From Byssothecium circinans (taxonomy: Eukaryota > Ascomycota > Dothideomycetes > Pleosporales > Massarinaceae), in NCBI GenBank assembly GCA_010015675.1, contig ML976992.1, positions 245,542 to 309,541 of the forward strand: a stretch of 64,000 nt of DNA, read 5' to 3'. The stretch's first letter is position 1. Every line of letters begins with the position of its first letter. A model generated the notes under the pieces. It did not search any database. It saw only the letters and a program-made list of their open reading frames with translations, and had not been told where the DNA came from. Position numbers and translations under genes: made by a program. Positions 1-10,993 of the stretch are shown one piece after another.

Positions 1-852
1 TATTTTCTGTGGTTGGTGGTTTCCACTTTTTCGGATGGTCCGGATACTTATGTCCTAGTACTGTACGCTCCCAATGGCCATTCTATCGTGACAGCGACAG
101 CGCCGCCCAACACCCAGCTCTATGCCAGACGTGATGGTAAACCCCCAAAGATTCCAACTTATTTTGCACTCAATGCGTATATGCGAACCCATTCTTCTTA
201 CAGCCTCTGTATGAATAGTGTAGAGAAATGTCTCTCGGTATCTATGGTGGCTCTGGCACTCCAATGCTCTGTACCATGACAACCACCCGAACGTTAAACA
301 TCTTGTACTTTGACGGCCAAGCGGCAGCCTTAACGTATTGGGATACTCCTGATTCTCGGATAGTGCTATGCCCAAGAACCCAAGCGAAAGCCTCGTCTTC
401 ATGGCTGGCGGCTTCGGAGGGGCCACCAGCTACTCAGCATTTCTCAGCCTGACTTGAGCATCCTGAAGAAGTGGATCAAACAGATATCTTCGGCAAAAGT
501 TTGCTCGGGAATCAACTGGCAGGTGTTCACTGAGATTATTGTCAATATACACCGATCCAGAGCCAGAGAGATCTCAACTGCAATGCAAAACGCTACTCGA
601 ACTACCGAAAGTATGCTGGCATCTATGAAAAAGGTCCATGAGCTTAGCCCCACCGTGCTCTACGCGTACCTACAGTATCCCACGACAGCCAATATATCGC
701 CTTCCACAGCCAAGAGCATGACAATCACAAGATGCTCTACGCTCTGCAGCTACCATATCGACAACAGATCTCTGAACGACTTCGAGGTTGCAATCAAACG
801 GTCAATTGCGCATGTCATGGATGCACTGTGCTCATGGGAATGGGATATTTGA
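1..852 (+). pseudogene. Decayed 3' part of a fungal secreted-type gene (truncated by the window edge)
   Basis: No single frame spans this stretch, but three consecutive stretches look coding. Frame 1 is open from base 1 to about 279, frame 3 from 219 to 452 (IYGGSGTPM, then LYFDGQAAALT), and frame 1 again from 364 to 852 (SGINWQVFTEIIV, later RCSTL, ending at DALCSWEWDI). The order of these motifs recalls a large uncharacterised family of ascomycete secreted proteins, recognised from memory only. The first frame change could be an intron (GTAAAC near 137 to a TAG near 223). The second, in 364-450, has no usable splice pair and all three frames look partly coding there, so at least one frameshift is likely. 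The 5' end lies outside the window. An intact gene with assembly errors is the main alternative. Confidence 0.35.
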
Positions 853-1533
853 TCCTCACCCCAAATCATACCAGGATTGCAGCAAAGACTTCGATCTTGT
901 CACCGATATATATTTTATTAGTTGTTGACGAACGGACTTACTTCAAGTCTTCGCTTTCCATGCGTGATGGATGGTCTTGATGGCAGAAGGATAGATAGAT
1001 ATAAATGAGCCTCAATGAACCTCACTCACTCATCAGACAGATCCTCACTCAGTCTTACTCCGCTTCCTTGTTCTATATATACTTGAGCTCAAGCAAGGCT
1101 GAGAGAGAGATAGCTGGTGGGCGATGTCTCTCGAGGTATCCTCACTGCGGAAGCTCTCGAGCCCGTTCACACGTCCCTTCAACGTGGTTCAATGCACGCT
1201 TTCATGGTCAAGCTGACACGAGCGAGCTATATATCACTGACTTACAACCTCACGTGCATGCATGCATGCTCAAGAGATAGAGATACACCAGCACAAAACG
1301 AGAGAGATATGAAGTGAAGCGGACAGAGCCCTTGATCGGTCGACTATCCACTAAACTGCTACCCTAAAAGTACAGTCCCAATACGCAAGAGAAGCGCCGG
1401 AAATGCTCCCAAATTGCCACCCATCATCATCTGCATGTATCAATTCCCAGTCATTCCCGTTTCCATTGATCGTCCTCCCCGACGCCGATATCTAAAGACA
1501 AAAGCTCCACCGGGGATAGTTGAGCGCAGTGCT
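853..1533. other. Spacer, no gene seen
   Basis: This stretch has short GA/CT-rich and TATA-rich tracts (around 1005-1110 and 1285-1310) and no open frame with coding character. It separates the left-edge gene remnant from the 3' end of the unknown gene on the minus strand. Confidence 0.5.
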
Positions 1534-2344
1534 CTACTGGCGACGAGACAAGATACACATCTGGTGGCGAGACTTGCAGAGGATGCACTCGAAGCTGAAG
1601 TCCATGATAATGTTGCGCGGATCGAGGACGTTCATGATGTAGTCTTCTTCCAAGATCCTGAAGATACAGCACGGCTCGCTGTCGTCCTAGAAAGAGGGTA
1701 TAAGGTTAGCAAAGTCATCCAGGGCATGTCAGAAGAGGCAGAGCCACAGAATTAATATGCTTGTACTAGGTACTTACCATTTTATGGCGCTTCCTGTGCA
1801 AGTGCTGCTGACGCTGGAACAGCTCGGCAACCACCGGACCGTGATCAATGATCTTGCTCGCGAGATCAGACTCAACGACCAACTTCAAATCCGCCGCGAA
1901 GAGCTTGCTGGCATCCTTGGTAACCTTCCCATCAGGCTTCATGATGATCTTGTTGGGCACGATGTTCTTGTTGCAATGGTCGAGTTTTCCGGGCACTGCT
2001 GCCGTTAGCGTCAAGGAACTTGCACCAGATGGTAGATGCTCACTGATCGGAATGACAATCGTCTTCTTGATACCCATGCGATACAACGGGCTGCGCTCAA
2101 CCAAGTTAGTGAGGACCTCGTCCATCTTAGCCCTTGTATACACTCCGTTCAGGTCAGTGAGAGCCTGGACCAGCTGCTTGTTGACACGGAAGACGACGCC
2201 TCCACTGATCAGCATGATGGCCTTCTTTGCCTGATCGGACAGTTCCTCCTTCGCACCTGGAGACTCAGTAGGAGCCGGAGCGGGAGACTCGTTCTTCAAC
2301 GGCTGCTCCTCGGACGACTTTGACGACGAAGCCATGTTTGACAT
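1534..2344 (-). CDS. Two-exon hypothetical protein, about 239 aa
   Basis: Exon 1 runs from 2344 to 1778 (189 codons, phase 0). It ends at a GTAAGT donor (1777-1772). A CTTTCTAG acceptor opens exon 2 at 1686, which adds 50 codons and stops at 1534. The junction reads HRKRHKM/DDSEPCCIF, and frame and splice signals agree. The first 30 residues are Ser/Pro/Glu-rich and probably disordered. The middle is a compact region with alternating hydrophobic residues (AIMLISGGVVFRV at about 42-54; KKTIVIPISEHLP). The C-terminal exon has a CxxC (FECILCKS). A second ATG lies three codons downstream. I do not recognise the family. A possible leader intron (2551-2601) lies upstream. Confidence 0.6.
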
Positions 2345-3552
2345 CCCTTGATCTCGGAATGAGCAGCTTGACGAAAACTTGGATTGAGCTTGATATGCAA
2401 CGGATTTTGGCCTGACAGCTCGTTGACGGCGGCTATTGTGCAGACTCGATACTTGGCGGACCCCACAATATCAGCTCAGTGCGTGACGAGCGCTACCAAG
2501 ATGTATTTGACTTGATTGTGTGCAAAAGGTGAGAATAGCTCGAGGCGGATCTGAGTGATTCGGTCAGCGAGCGACAACAGTAGCTTGGGCGAGGCACTGA
2601 CCTTGGCTTGATGGCTTGACGGGTTTCGCGCCTTCCCCTCGACAGGATGGAACGGGCTGTTGACTCCACGTGGCTGTAGAGCAAAGGCCAACTTCGAGGT
2701 TACTGCGAGGTTATGGCGAGTGTGGTGTGGGGGAGGCAAGGTTTCGGCAGGTAATGTATGAAAAAGCGTTGTTTACTAGTCGCCGTGTAATCGCCCATGA
2801 CAACAGCTATCGTGAATTCACTGCTGCCTCGAGCGCGAGATTTCACCCTACGTCATAGCCGCTATCGGCGCCTTCCAGTGCTGTACTCAGAATAGGAAAG
2901 AGCGACCAGGACGCGCAAATGAGTCCATGTCAATGCCCGGCGCCACTGCAGACGGAAATAGGCAGGGACGTATTCACTTTGAATGCGTAGCGGTGGTATG
3001 CTTCTCGATGCTCAGTGTGGTACGTGGATTTAGAGAGGACGCTGGCTGTCGGGCTTGGTATTGTATACTTTTGTTGAGTCGCTGAAGTTCCGCCGTCGAG
3101 AGTTTCCTGAAAAGCGTCTCATCGATGAGAGGAGTGTGGATACTGACACCTTCATTGGTGCCTAAGTGCACCCATTGCTCTTTCCTTCTTGGATCCAGTG
3201 TGCTGCCTAGCGAATATCGTAAGGAGCGGAGAAACCCTGGGAAGGGCAAAATGATGTCAATGGAGTACTTCTAGATGAAGTGAGCTTAACGGTCAAATTT
3301 TAGAGGAACACACAGAACTTACACTGGTGATAAGGCTCTGTACGAGCTGGATGGGTAAGGTTCAAAAGAGGACGGACAGTACGTTTCATCGCATCGCCAT
3401 TTTTATTCAGCTACCTAACAAAGGAGAGACAACATGCCATGCCAATTGCATCAAGCCCCCGCAACCCCTAAGAAATGAACACAATCTTCAATCATCGTAG
3501 CTTGTCCAGAAACCCAAGCTCTCAAGTACCCATGCTTCTTCTCATTCTTTCC
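2345..3552. other. Spacer with a possible 5'-leader intron
   Basis: On the minus strand a good intron signature lies at 2551-2601: GTCAGT donor, GCTGACC branch-like site, CACTCAG acceptor, 51 nt. It could belong to the leader of the gene starting at 2344 or to a short unrecognised transcript. The rest, including a non-ATG frame at 2974-3249 on the minus strand, has no recognisable coding signal. Confidence 0.3.
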
Positions 3553-6097
3553 TTACAATACCGGAAGAGCAAGTCCCAAAGTATCGAGGCAGAGCGCTGA
3601 AACCGAAGCCTTCAAGTCGACAACATTACCCGGCAAGCTCAAAATGTTTTGGGCGAGCGTAGTAAGAGTAGTGATCGGATTCGATGCATCAGGGCTGACG
3701 GGAAGACTCTTGACGAAGGCAAGGTCACCAGCAGGGATGACAGAAACAGCCGACTGGAGAGCAGCCAAGTTGGTCAAGCTACCGATGCCGGCGAGACTTC
3801 CGACAGGCAAGCTGCCCGTTGCGCCGGAAACAGTGCTCAATACTGGAGCTGCAACTGACCCCGCAACAGGGACTTAGGATGGATAATCAGTGTTTGTATC
3901 AGAAAGATTGAGAAAAGGGAGTGCTCACTAGACCCAACAGCATTCGCTGCAGTTCCTACAGCACCGGAGACAGGGTCGCCTCCACTAGTCAGACCACCGA
4001 CAGCATTAGTGACGGTGTTCACGGGCGAATCGGCACGACCGACAACGGGTACACTTCCGGTAAGACTGTCTAGCGCCGGAAGGCCACCAGTGACTCCACC
4101 GGCAACGTTTGTAACAATGCTCAGAGGGTTACCTGCAACCCCGTCGATGGGTGGAAGGCTACCAGCAACCCCACCGACAGCCGGAAGACTACCAGCAACC
4201 CCACCAACGTCGGAAAGACTGCCAGCAATCCCACCGACAGCCGGAAGACCACCAGCAACCCCACCGACGACTGGAAGGCTACCAGCAACCCCACCGACGA
4301 GTGGAAGACCACCAGTAATCCCACCAACGGCCGGAAGATTACCTGTGACTCCACCGGCAGTGTTGGTAAGAATGCTCAAAGGTTTACCAGTAACCCCGCC
4401 AATGGGGGGGAGAAGCGAAGGCGCTCTTCCTAAGCATCAATCAGTATAACTATTCACGCTATAAGAGTAGTGATACCCCCAACAACAGGTAGGCTTGCGC
4501 CTACAGCTGCATTGGGAGAACCAGCTAGCGTTGGAACGGCACCTCTTAGTCCTCCGAGTGATCTTTTACCCAATGGGATGGAAGCATTGGGAGCCAGGGG
4601 AACGGTTGGAGCAGCCAGGTCTCCGGGGAGCGGGAACAGCGCAGCTCCGTTTGAGAGGATGTTGAGTACGATCGAGAGGACCGTCGAGCCAAGCGATACA
4701 ACTTTGTTGAGCGCATCGATTTCGGTAACGTCGGATAGGCCAGGGCTAGTCATAAGACATTGGTGTTAGGGAAACTTATGATGCCAACGGTCGTAAGGAA
4801 ATACGTACAGGTCTGCAGGCAGAGAGTCCGTGTTAGGAAGTTGAAGTGGAAGATCAACCGGAAGCTTAGGGACAGAGGGAGCAGCAGGGACGTCGGGAAG
4901 GGGTAGATCTAGGGTAGGCAAACCTGGGATAGGCAGATCGGTGCCAGGAGGACCTGAGCTAGGAATATCTGGGCTAGGTAGGTCTGGGCTGGGGAGAGCT
5001 GGAATTCCGAGATCTGGGACAGGTAGATCTGGGGTAGGGAGAGCTGGAGTATCGAGACCTGGGCTAGGCAGATCTAGACTGGGAATAGCTGGGGTAGGAA
5101 GAGCCGGAATATCGAGATCCGACACAGGTAGATCGGAAATAGACGGCTCCGGTACGTCGAGAGGTAGGTCTGGTGTGTCGAGAGGCAGGTCTGGGGTGTC
5201 GAGAGGCAGATCTGGGGCGTCGAGAGGTAGATCTGGGGCATCGAGAGATAGGTCTGGTTCGTCGAGAGGCAGCTCTGGCACAGTGGAAGGAAGCTCAACA
5301 GCTAAAGTTGAGAGACATTATCAGTAAAGTTCATCCCCGATGGTGACAGGGAATTGCGTTCCGAAGCCATGTGTGAGTCAAAAGAACATACCAGGCACAA
5401 TAGAAGCCGTAACATCGGGCGCTGAAATGGGTACGACGGGAAGAGCATCTCCGACAACAGGAACCTTCACGTCGGGAATGACGACTGCGGGCGCCGACAA
5501 AGGCACGTCGCCAACCACGGGAACTGTCGGTATGGCTGGCGTCGCAGGCACAGACAAAGCGCCGACAGCGGGGACCTTGTCGAGAGGAAGGGCAACAGGA
5601 AGATCTTTAGAACCCGGAAGCCCGACTTTGGGCAATGCTATGTTTGTGTCAGATGGGTGAATAACTAATAAAAGCTCTGAAACTAGAGCAAGGGGAACGC
5701 TATCAGTAGAAGTTCGGGGAACGCCATGTGGTAGCTACAGTACAGTGAGAGGACTTCGGATGCATTTTCAGGAGAAGTATTCACAGATTGTTATGTCATG
5801 ATAGAAAAGATGACGACAGATTTAAGACGAGATGTCCAAAGAAATGCGCCCCAGGGGTTGCAGGAGCGCCGATTCCGCCAGGCAAAGCGACAGCGGGAAC
5901 AGAGGGTTTGGTAATAACAACGCCAGCTGCCGCAGATCCGGCAGCAGGACCGGCGGCTAGGGGTGCGAAGCGAGTATGAATCTCTGTTAAAGAAAAGTCT
6001 CCCACGTACAGGCACTGCCAGGGACTGGAGGCAAAGCCGCAGCATGGGCGGAAGCGACAAAGGCCAAGATGACCATAGCCTTGCATTTGTCCATCAT
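3553..6097 (-). CDS. Seven-exon repeat-rich secreted protein, about 675 aa
   Basis: The start at 6097 gives MMDKCKAMVILAFVASAHA, a clear signal peptide with a cleavage site near AHA/AAL. Exons read from the sequence: 6010-6097, about 5840-5956, 5392-5637, 4809-5301, 4477-4745, 3929-4429 and 3553-3872. All mapped junctions keep phase with GTACGT, GTATGT, GTATCA or GTGAGC donors. The end of exon 2 is the one junction I could not place. The mature protein is almost wholly Pro/Leu/Asp/Ala/Gly/Val. Exon 4 carries six seven-residue units of the PDLPLDx type followed by irregular PxLPxPD repeats. Exon 6 carries seven to eight ten-residue units of the VGGVAGSLPA type. There are almost no Cys or aromatic residues. 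No catalytic domain is visible. A structural surface or wall-associated role is inference only. Confidence 0.6.
4131..4370. repeat. 30-bp coding minisatellite
   Basis: About seven to eight direct copies of a 30-bp unit (plus strand begins ccaccgacagccgga) lie inside exon 6 of the secreted repeat protein. Each copy encodes ten residues of the form SLPxVGGVAG. Copies differ at a few bases while keeping the frame. Confidence 0.8.
5150..5284. repeat. 21-bp coding minisatellite
   Basis: Six direct copies of a 21-bp unit (plus strand gtcgagaggcagatctgggg with variants) encode the heptapeptide PDLPLDx in exon 4. The unit length is a multiple of three, so copy-number change would preserve the frame. 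Confidence 0.8.
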
Positions 6098-6851
6098 GAT
6101 GGACTAGGGACGTCGATGGCACTGGGCGACGACTAAGTGAGTGATAATGAGTATATAATGAATGACCCTAACGAGAGGCTGCCGGACAAAGGCCATCTCG
6201 AAGGGAGGCAGCGTTTATATAACTAGAACGCAACGATCGGGTTGCCATGTAGCATCTGATGGCGACAGCATTTTTGTCTGAGGGGTTAGTAAAGGCAAGG
6301 ACATGAAGCATTCCAACAGGAACAAACTCCCAGAGCCGAAGACGCCAGGCGAAAGTAGATGGGTCCTGGAGGGATGTGATTTGTTCGATTCGCGGAGAGT
6401 AGCCATGCTGCAAACTCGTCGAATCCGTCGATCTGTAGTTCTGTGTGGCATCAAGAAGACACTCGTGGTGGTCCTAATCTTGGCCATCGTTTGGGAACGT
6501 TTGCCCGCTCTTAGACATTACGCGTGACTTGTGTGACTGCTGATGTCCAGAAGTTCCCACCCCCTCGGTTCTTGCATTCCTGAGGCAGGACAGGCTTTTG
6601 ATGCTGGCGGTTGAGGCAATGGCATAGGATCCAATCAATTTCGATGTTACTCATGCCTGGTACCCCAATCGCGCTCCTGGAATGGATCCTTTATTCGTTG
6701 CAGCTTGGCGGTGCACGATTTGATTTGAGCGATTCTTATGAAGGGGGCCAGGGTTCCATTACTCATGGGATGGCATAGCCCATCAGGGGTTTACGTGGAA
6801 TGTAAAGCAACAAAACTGCTTCTTTTGAAATGATGCCACTTCATGGTTGGA
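6098..6851. other. Spacer and promoter of the secreted repeat protein
   Basis: No convincing gene. Open frames on both strands in 6168-6527 lack start context, splice signals or recognisable motifs. The first 150 bp upstream of 6097 is the presumed promoter, with a TATATAA-like element near 6152. Confidence 0.4.
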
Positions 6852-7721
6852 TCACGAAACGTTGCCGGCAAGGTGGTTTCCTCTTGGTGCAAAACCTCTG
6901 CCACCTCTTACGCCGGCTTGTGGGCCACGGGGTTCGCGGATTGGTTTCTCAAGTCCGTTCGGCGTGCTGGGTCGGCTGGTGCTGGATTCCTTCTTGTGCA
7001 CAAAGGCCGATCCCGGCTTCGGAGAGTATGAGGGCTCGTAAAGCTGGCGCCCGGCAGCCGGCGGACGTGCCGGTGACTGCTCGTTAGATCTGTTCTGACT
7101 GTCACGTCCACCACGGCCCCTGCCCTTTCCACCTCTGCCCTGCTTGTGTGGGGATGCACCGCGAGACTCATCTGACGCCTGGGGAGAGCCAAAGATCTTC
7201 TCACGAGCCTCTGCATACCGGCGCTCTTTCTCGGCCCGCTCTCGTTGTGCCCGTGCTTTGCGCTCTTCGTAGTCGGCCTCGCTCTTCTTTCGCCTCTCTT
7301 CCTCGCTATCATCATCGTCTTCTTCAGCGTTGCGTGACAAAAGTTGGGGCGGTTTACGAGCGAGTACCGTCATAGTGGGCTTGAAGGTTGGCTGAACGGG
7401 TATGGTATTGCGGGCTTCGAGGAATAGCAGGGGCTCAGGATTCTCCCTGCGAACGTCAGTCGCTTCATTGATCTAGACTGCACGTGCAAGTTGGGGTGGG
7501 CATACGCAGACTGCCATATTTGGCGATTCAACTCGGCATGCTGTGCCCTCCGCTCGGCTTTGGTGAGTTTGGCAGGCGGTGCTGGCACGCCCTTCTTCTC
7601 ATTCTCGTCTTGCCTCTGGACGGAATTAGTCTATGGTCGTAAAGTATTCGAGGCTACTCACGTCGGCGACTGACTCCCAGTCATCATCCCACGCGTCGAC
7701 AACTGCCGTCTTCGGTGGCAT
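6852..7721 (-). CDS. SUZ-domain RNA-binding protein, 254 aa
   Basis: Three exons, 7662-7721, 7506-7615 and 6852-7446, join in phase through GTGAGT and GTATGC donors. The protein begins MPPKTAVVDAWDDDWESVAD, with a conserved-looking acidic/Trp start. It continues through AELNRQIWQSAENPEPLLFLE and then a Glu/Arg-rich helix ending RRYAEAREKIFG (about residues 140-155), which is the SUZ motif. The C-terminal part is an RG/RGG-rich tail (GRGGKGRGRGG; GVRGGRGFAPRG) typical of RNA binding. SUZ proteins of this size associate with mRNA and the translation machinery; that role comes from family knowledge. It is divergent from the gene at 8009 with 287 bp between the start codons, so the two may share a promoter. 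Confidence 0.8.
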
Positions 7722-8008
7722 TTTCTTCTGTGGTGGGTCGTTGTGGGAGTACCTCAGTAGAGTTGTGAATGTGATAGACGAGGGAGTGGAACCTGGAGTC
7801 GCGGCCAGATGTGCAAGGATACGATGCCCCTCGTTCGCTACTTCCCGAAGCTAGGATACTAGTTCGAGGGTGGCAGCCGCGGCTGCAGCTACCACTCTTT
7901 CTTCGTCTGATTGCCTCATCGTCATCTTGGTAAAGCCCACAGTCACTTTCTTTCGCTCGATATTCTGCGAGCGTTTGCATTCCCAGAAACAGTTCCAATC
8001 TCGTCACC

Positions 8009-8570
8009 ATGTCAGGTAACGTCCACCACCATTCCCCAACACTCACCACCGCAATCATGAATCTAACCCCTCCGCGTGCCATAGACGTAGATGGCGATTC
8101 AACAATGCACTCGTCGCCCGAGTTGCCTATCCAAGATGAAGAGATGTTCCCAGAGGACCCATCTACCCCCAAGAACGCCGCCACCCACGCCCTAGACCCC
8201 GTCTCCGAGCTCTCTCCACCCCTCTCTCAAGGTGCCTCCCAAAACAAAATCACGGATCCTGTGATAAACGCAAACGGCAAGCGCATTCTCACGGCCAGTG
8301 GAGCTGGTGAAGCTCTACCGACAAACGTTGTTCAAACCGACCCAGCGACCGGATATCAGTGGACCAAGCAGGAAGATCGACCTGGCTTTGAATGGATGAA
8401 CGCGCGGGCGAGGGAGGAGGCAGATCGCGCTTGGGAGAGCATTGTGGATAAGGCGTCGCAGATCAAGAGTGAGTGTAGAGCTTCAATTTGATGTGGAATG
8501 TGAACTGACAGACACAGCTAAATACGGCGACCCGCTCAAGCCAGAGGTGCCCATGAGGCTCGGCCGCTGA
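8009..8570 (+). CDS. Small conserved-looking hypothetical protein
   Basis: The ATG at 8009 opens a frame to 8468. A GTGAGT...GACACAG intron (8469-8517) joins it in phase to a last exon, 8518-8570, ending PLKPEVPMRLGR. A second intron is plausible right after the start: ATGTCAG/GTAACG (8016) to CATAG (8084), containing a CTAACC branch site. It would give MSDVDGDSTM, a more usual fungal N-terminus, and about 147 residues instead of 170. The first half is Ser/Pro-rich and probably disordered. The second half (GYQWTKQEDRPGFEWMNARA, then an Ala/Glu helix) looks folded. I do not recognise the family. Confidence 0.6.
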
Positions 8571-8941
8571 GTCTGCTCCTCCTGAAGCGTCAAAGATAAT
8601 AGTGAACATGCAGCGGAGACAGCAACGTGAGGGATCAGTGCGTATGAATATGAAGGATACGAATCCAGCCGGAAGCCACAGCGCCGGCTATGCAATTGGC
8701 GGCATGCGAAGTTTCGACCTAGTCTAGAGATCTAGCACAGGGTGGTACGCTGTAGACTCTATGAAGAGTCTACCAAGTACACAGCTACACCTCAACCTCC
8801 AAACAATGAAGAATCAATGTGCCTGTACTCTTCTCACCATCTGCCCGTCCTTTGCGCGAGGGATATTGTGACCATCCAAAACGCCAGCCCATGCAACAGC
8901 TCGTTATAAATACCCCCGACACACTGCACTTGCAATATCTC
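8571..8941. other. Convergent 3' spacer
   Basis: The 370 bp between two convergent stop codons holds no gene. It presumably contains both 3' untranslated regions. Confidence 0.5.
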
Positions 8942-9768
8942 TCAATCGCTCTCGTCCCCATCTTCCATCTCTTCATCCTCGGGTTCCTCTCTCTCTTCGA
9001 GCGGATCCTCCGTCAAGCCCTCACCCGCATCTTCCCCCTCATCCTCTTCCACCTCATCATCCTCGACCTCCTCATCAACATCCTGATCTTCGTCCACCTC
9101 CACCGTATCATCCACGCCATCGTCCTCCTCGCTCCTGGCGCCACCGTCCTCCATCCTCGCGCGCTTGGCCGGCGGTGTATCCTCCTCTGCCGCGTGTCCG
9201 TTTGCACTCCCGCTCACAGGCCCCTGTTCCTTTGTCGCCTTCTTCTCCTCCCGTACCTTCTTGCGGTATGTATTGCGTTTGTCTGCTTGTACGGAGGTGA
9301 ACTTGTGAACTTCGGCTTCGACGCGGGGGAGCATAAACTCGAATTCTAGTTCTTGCATGGCATCGAAGACGTCTTTGGGCATGACGGTCTTCTTTCCACT
9401 GCGGGCGGCGTTTTCGGCGGCACTACGATTTGCTTAGTCTCTTTCTGGGGCCGAACCGAAACCGTTGTGAGGTAAAGCGCACCATGATGTGAGGTAGTTC
9501 ACGAAGACGGTTGCGCTCTTGGACACGGCGAGCAGCGCATCTTTTTGTATTTGTGTGTTTGGAGGAAGAACGCCTTTGCCGAGTCTCTGGACGATGGATT
9601 TAGGCAGATTGAGGTCCTGTGGAGAGTTAGCTTGTTTGCGCCAGGGCTGGCGGAGGTGTGAGCGCATACTTCTATATTGAGACCATCGTCCTTTGCGGTC
9701 TCTTTCGCGGGCGCTTTTGACGAGTCGTCGTTCGAGACCGTGGATACGTTGCTTTTTCGTGGTGGCAT
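8942..9768 (-). CDS. DPB4: DNA polymerase epsilon histone-fold subunit Dpb4 (POLE3 family), 237 aa
   Basis: Three exons (9670-9768, 9483-9616, 8942-9422) splice in phase. The joined protein reads DLNLPKSIVQRLGKGVLPPN, then QIQKDALLAVSKSATVFVNYL and AARSGKKTVMPKDVFDAM. This is the complete histone fold of the Dpb4/POLE3/CHRAC17 family (about residues 34-115). The C-terminal half is a very acidic Glu/Asp tail with a short basic PPAKRARM stretch, as in filamentous-fungal members. Dpb4 pairs with Dpb3 in Pol epsilon and also serves in ISW2/CHRAC-type remodellers, so it acts in the nucleus. A long plus-strand frame across the acidic tail is only its antisense shadow. Confidence 0.9.
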
Positions 9769-9941
9769 TGTGATTGTGGAGGTTGTGGAGCGTCAAAGTT
9801 GAAGCTGGGAGGTCGTTGGAGGTGCGCTCCGCAATCGATACTACCAGCGTAGTGCTCCGAGGTCAACGCGTAAGGGCGCGTCGAATGAGGCTTGGCAGAC
9901 CTTACTCGCGTTATAACTAATGGCCAGCCGGCGGCCCTATT

Positions 9942-10202
9942 GTAGAATGATCACATTCAGACACAGTGTGTGGAAGCTTGATTGCTCGAACACTGAATAG
10001 TGTCATAGTCGCGAGGTTCGAGGATCGCTCTCGTGGAACAGAGAAAGTCAGCACCAAGGCAAAAACTGGAATGTACTTAGTCTGTACAGCTCTGCCCGAG
10101 CTTGACCAGGACCTTAACACAGATATATAGCTATGAGAAGCAGAGCAGCTAGTGTCCTTCAAGAGGGAATCTATGCCATACTGTACGACAATTTCCAACG
10201 CA
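9942..10202 (-). mobile_element. Possible solo LTR (degenerate)
   Basis: Read on the minus strand, the segment runs from a TTGGAAATTG start (expected TG dinucleotide mutated to CG) to TTCTACA. It has a TATATAT promoter-like element about 50 bp in. The size (about 260 bp) and the internal TATA fit a retrotransposon LTR. I see no target-site duplication and no adjacent internal domain, so this is a weak call based on general appearance. Confidence 0.25.
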
Positions 10203-10404
10203 GGGACAAAAGAAGCCCACCCACCTATAATTCGTGGTTACCTACCGAACTAAGCAATAGCAGCACGTAAATCTATGCGTTGATAGCACTATAATGCTTG
10301 AAAAAAAAAACTTTTAGATGATTTATATGCGTCTCTTCGAGGGCTTCATGTCAAGACTCTACACTATTGTATAAGAATTCGTTTGTCTATCGACCTGGAG
10401 GACC

Positions 10405-10870
10405 GTCTCCGAATTATGGCACCACTGTAGGGTCTCAAGAGAAGAGGATCTCGGGAGAGAAACTGTATCAACTCGCATTACTATTGAAGCTCCAAGTTCA
10501 AGCAGAGTATTACGCACTGTATCTCCCTTAGATTAGTTTTGTAGAGTAAGGTATCATCGCCATCGTCTTCGGAGTTTGCGAAGGTGAAGTCGTCCCGGTC
10601 AGGCTCCCTTTCCATCTCTTGATTAGAGGAATTGTCATCATCGCCAAGTTTGTTGGGCGCAATCCACTCCGTTGTACGGGGGTTTATATGTCCATCCGAA
10701 GGATACCGGTCGCTTCTCTCGAATTATCGCCCCACCTGGTGTCCACAACCTCTCGCGGAAAGACATATTTCGGGAAAAGAGCTGCTAGAACTCGCGTAGC
10801 CACTAAAGCTCAGCGGTTAAGGGGAGTATAAGGGACTGAATCACCTTTAGATGAGGTTTGCGGAGTATGG
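10405..10870. repeat. Two diverged copies of a ~145-bp element
   Basis: Bases 10405-10550 and 10715-10870 align along their length. Both start at gaattat, share a ctctcg/ctcggg core, an aactcgc motif, then ctattgaagctc versus cactaaagctc, and end tttagat...gagta. Identity looks around 60% by eye. The two copies are separated by about 165 bp of unrelated sequence. They look like relics of a transposable element or of its terminal repeats; no intact frame remains. Confidence 0.45.
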
Positions 10871-10966
10871 TTTTTCGCTTATTTCCCCAAAAATTTGCTA
10901 CGCGAGGGCACGCCGCCTAGGAGGATAGCCTCTTGGAACAAAAGAGAGCAAAAAGAGCTCAAGAGC

Positions 10967-10982
10967 AAAAAAGGAGCAAAAA
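10967..10982 (-). terminator. Pol III T-run terminators
   Basis: Downstream of the tRNA 3' end on the minus strand come runs of five T (10982-10978) and six T (10972-10967). These are the expected RNA polymerase III termination signals. Confidence 0.7.
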
Positions 10983-10993
10983 GAAACAGCTTA

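Noticed and set aside
4131..5284. CRISPR-like appearance of regular repeats
   Set aside because: The units are contiguous coding minisatellites without spacers, in a eukaryotic genome.
4009..5327. Long plus-strand frames across the secreted repeat gene
   Set aside because: Shadows of the minus-strand repeats; the minus strand has a signal peptide and seven exons, six junction sets of which keep phase.
8819..9349. 176-codon plus-strand frame rich in Leu/Ile
   Set aside because: It is the antisense of the acidic Glu/Asp tail of DPB4. The hydrophobic composition follows from complementing GAG/GAT codons, so apparent membrane segments are an artefact.
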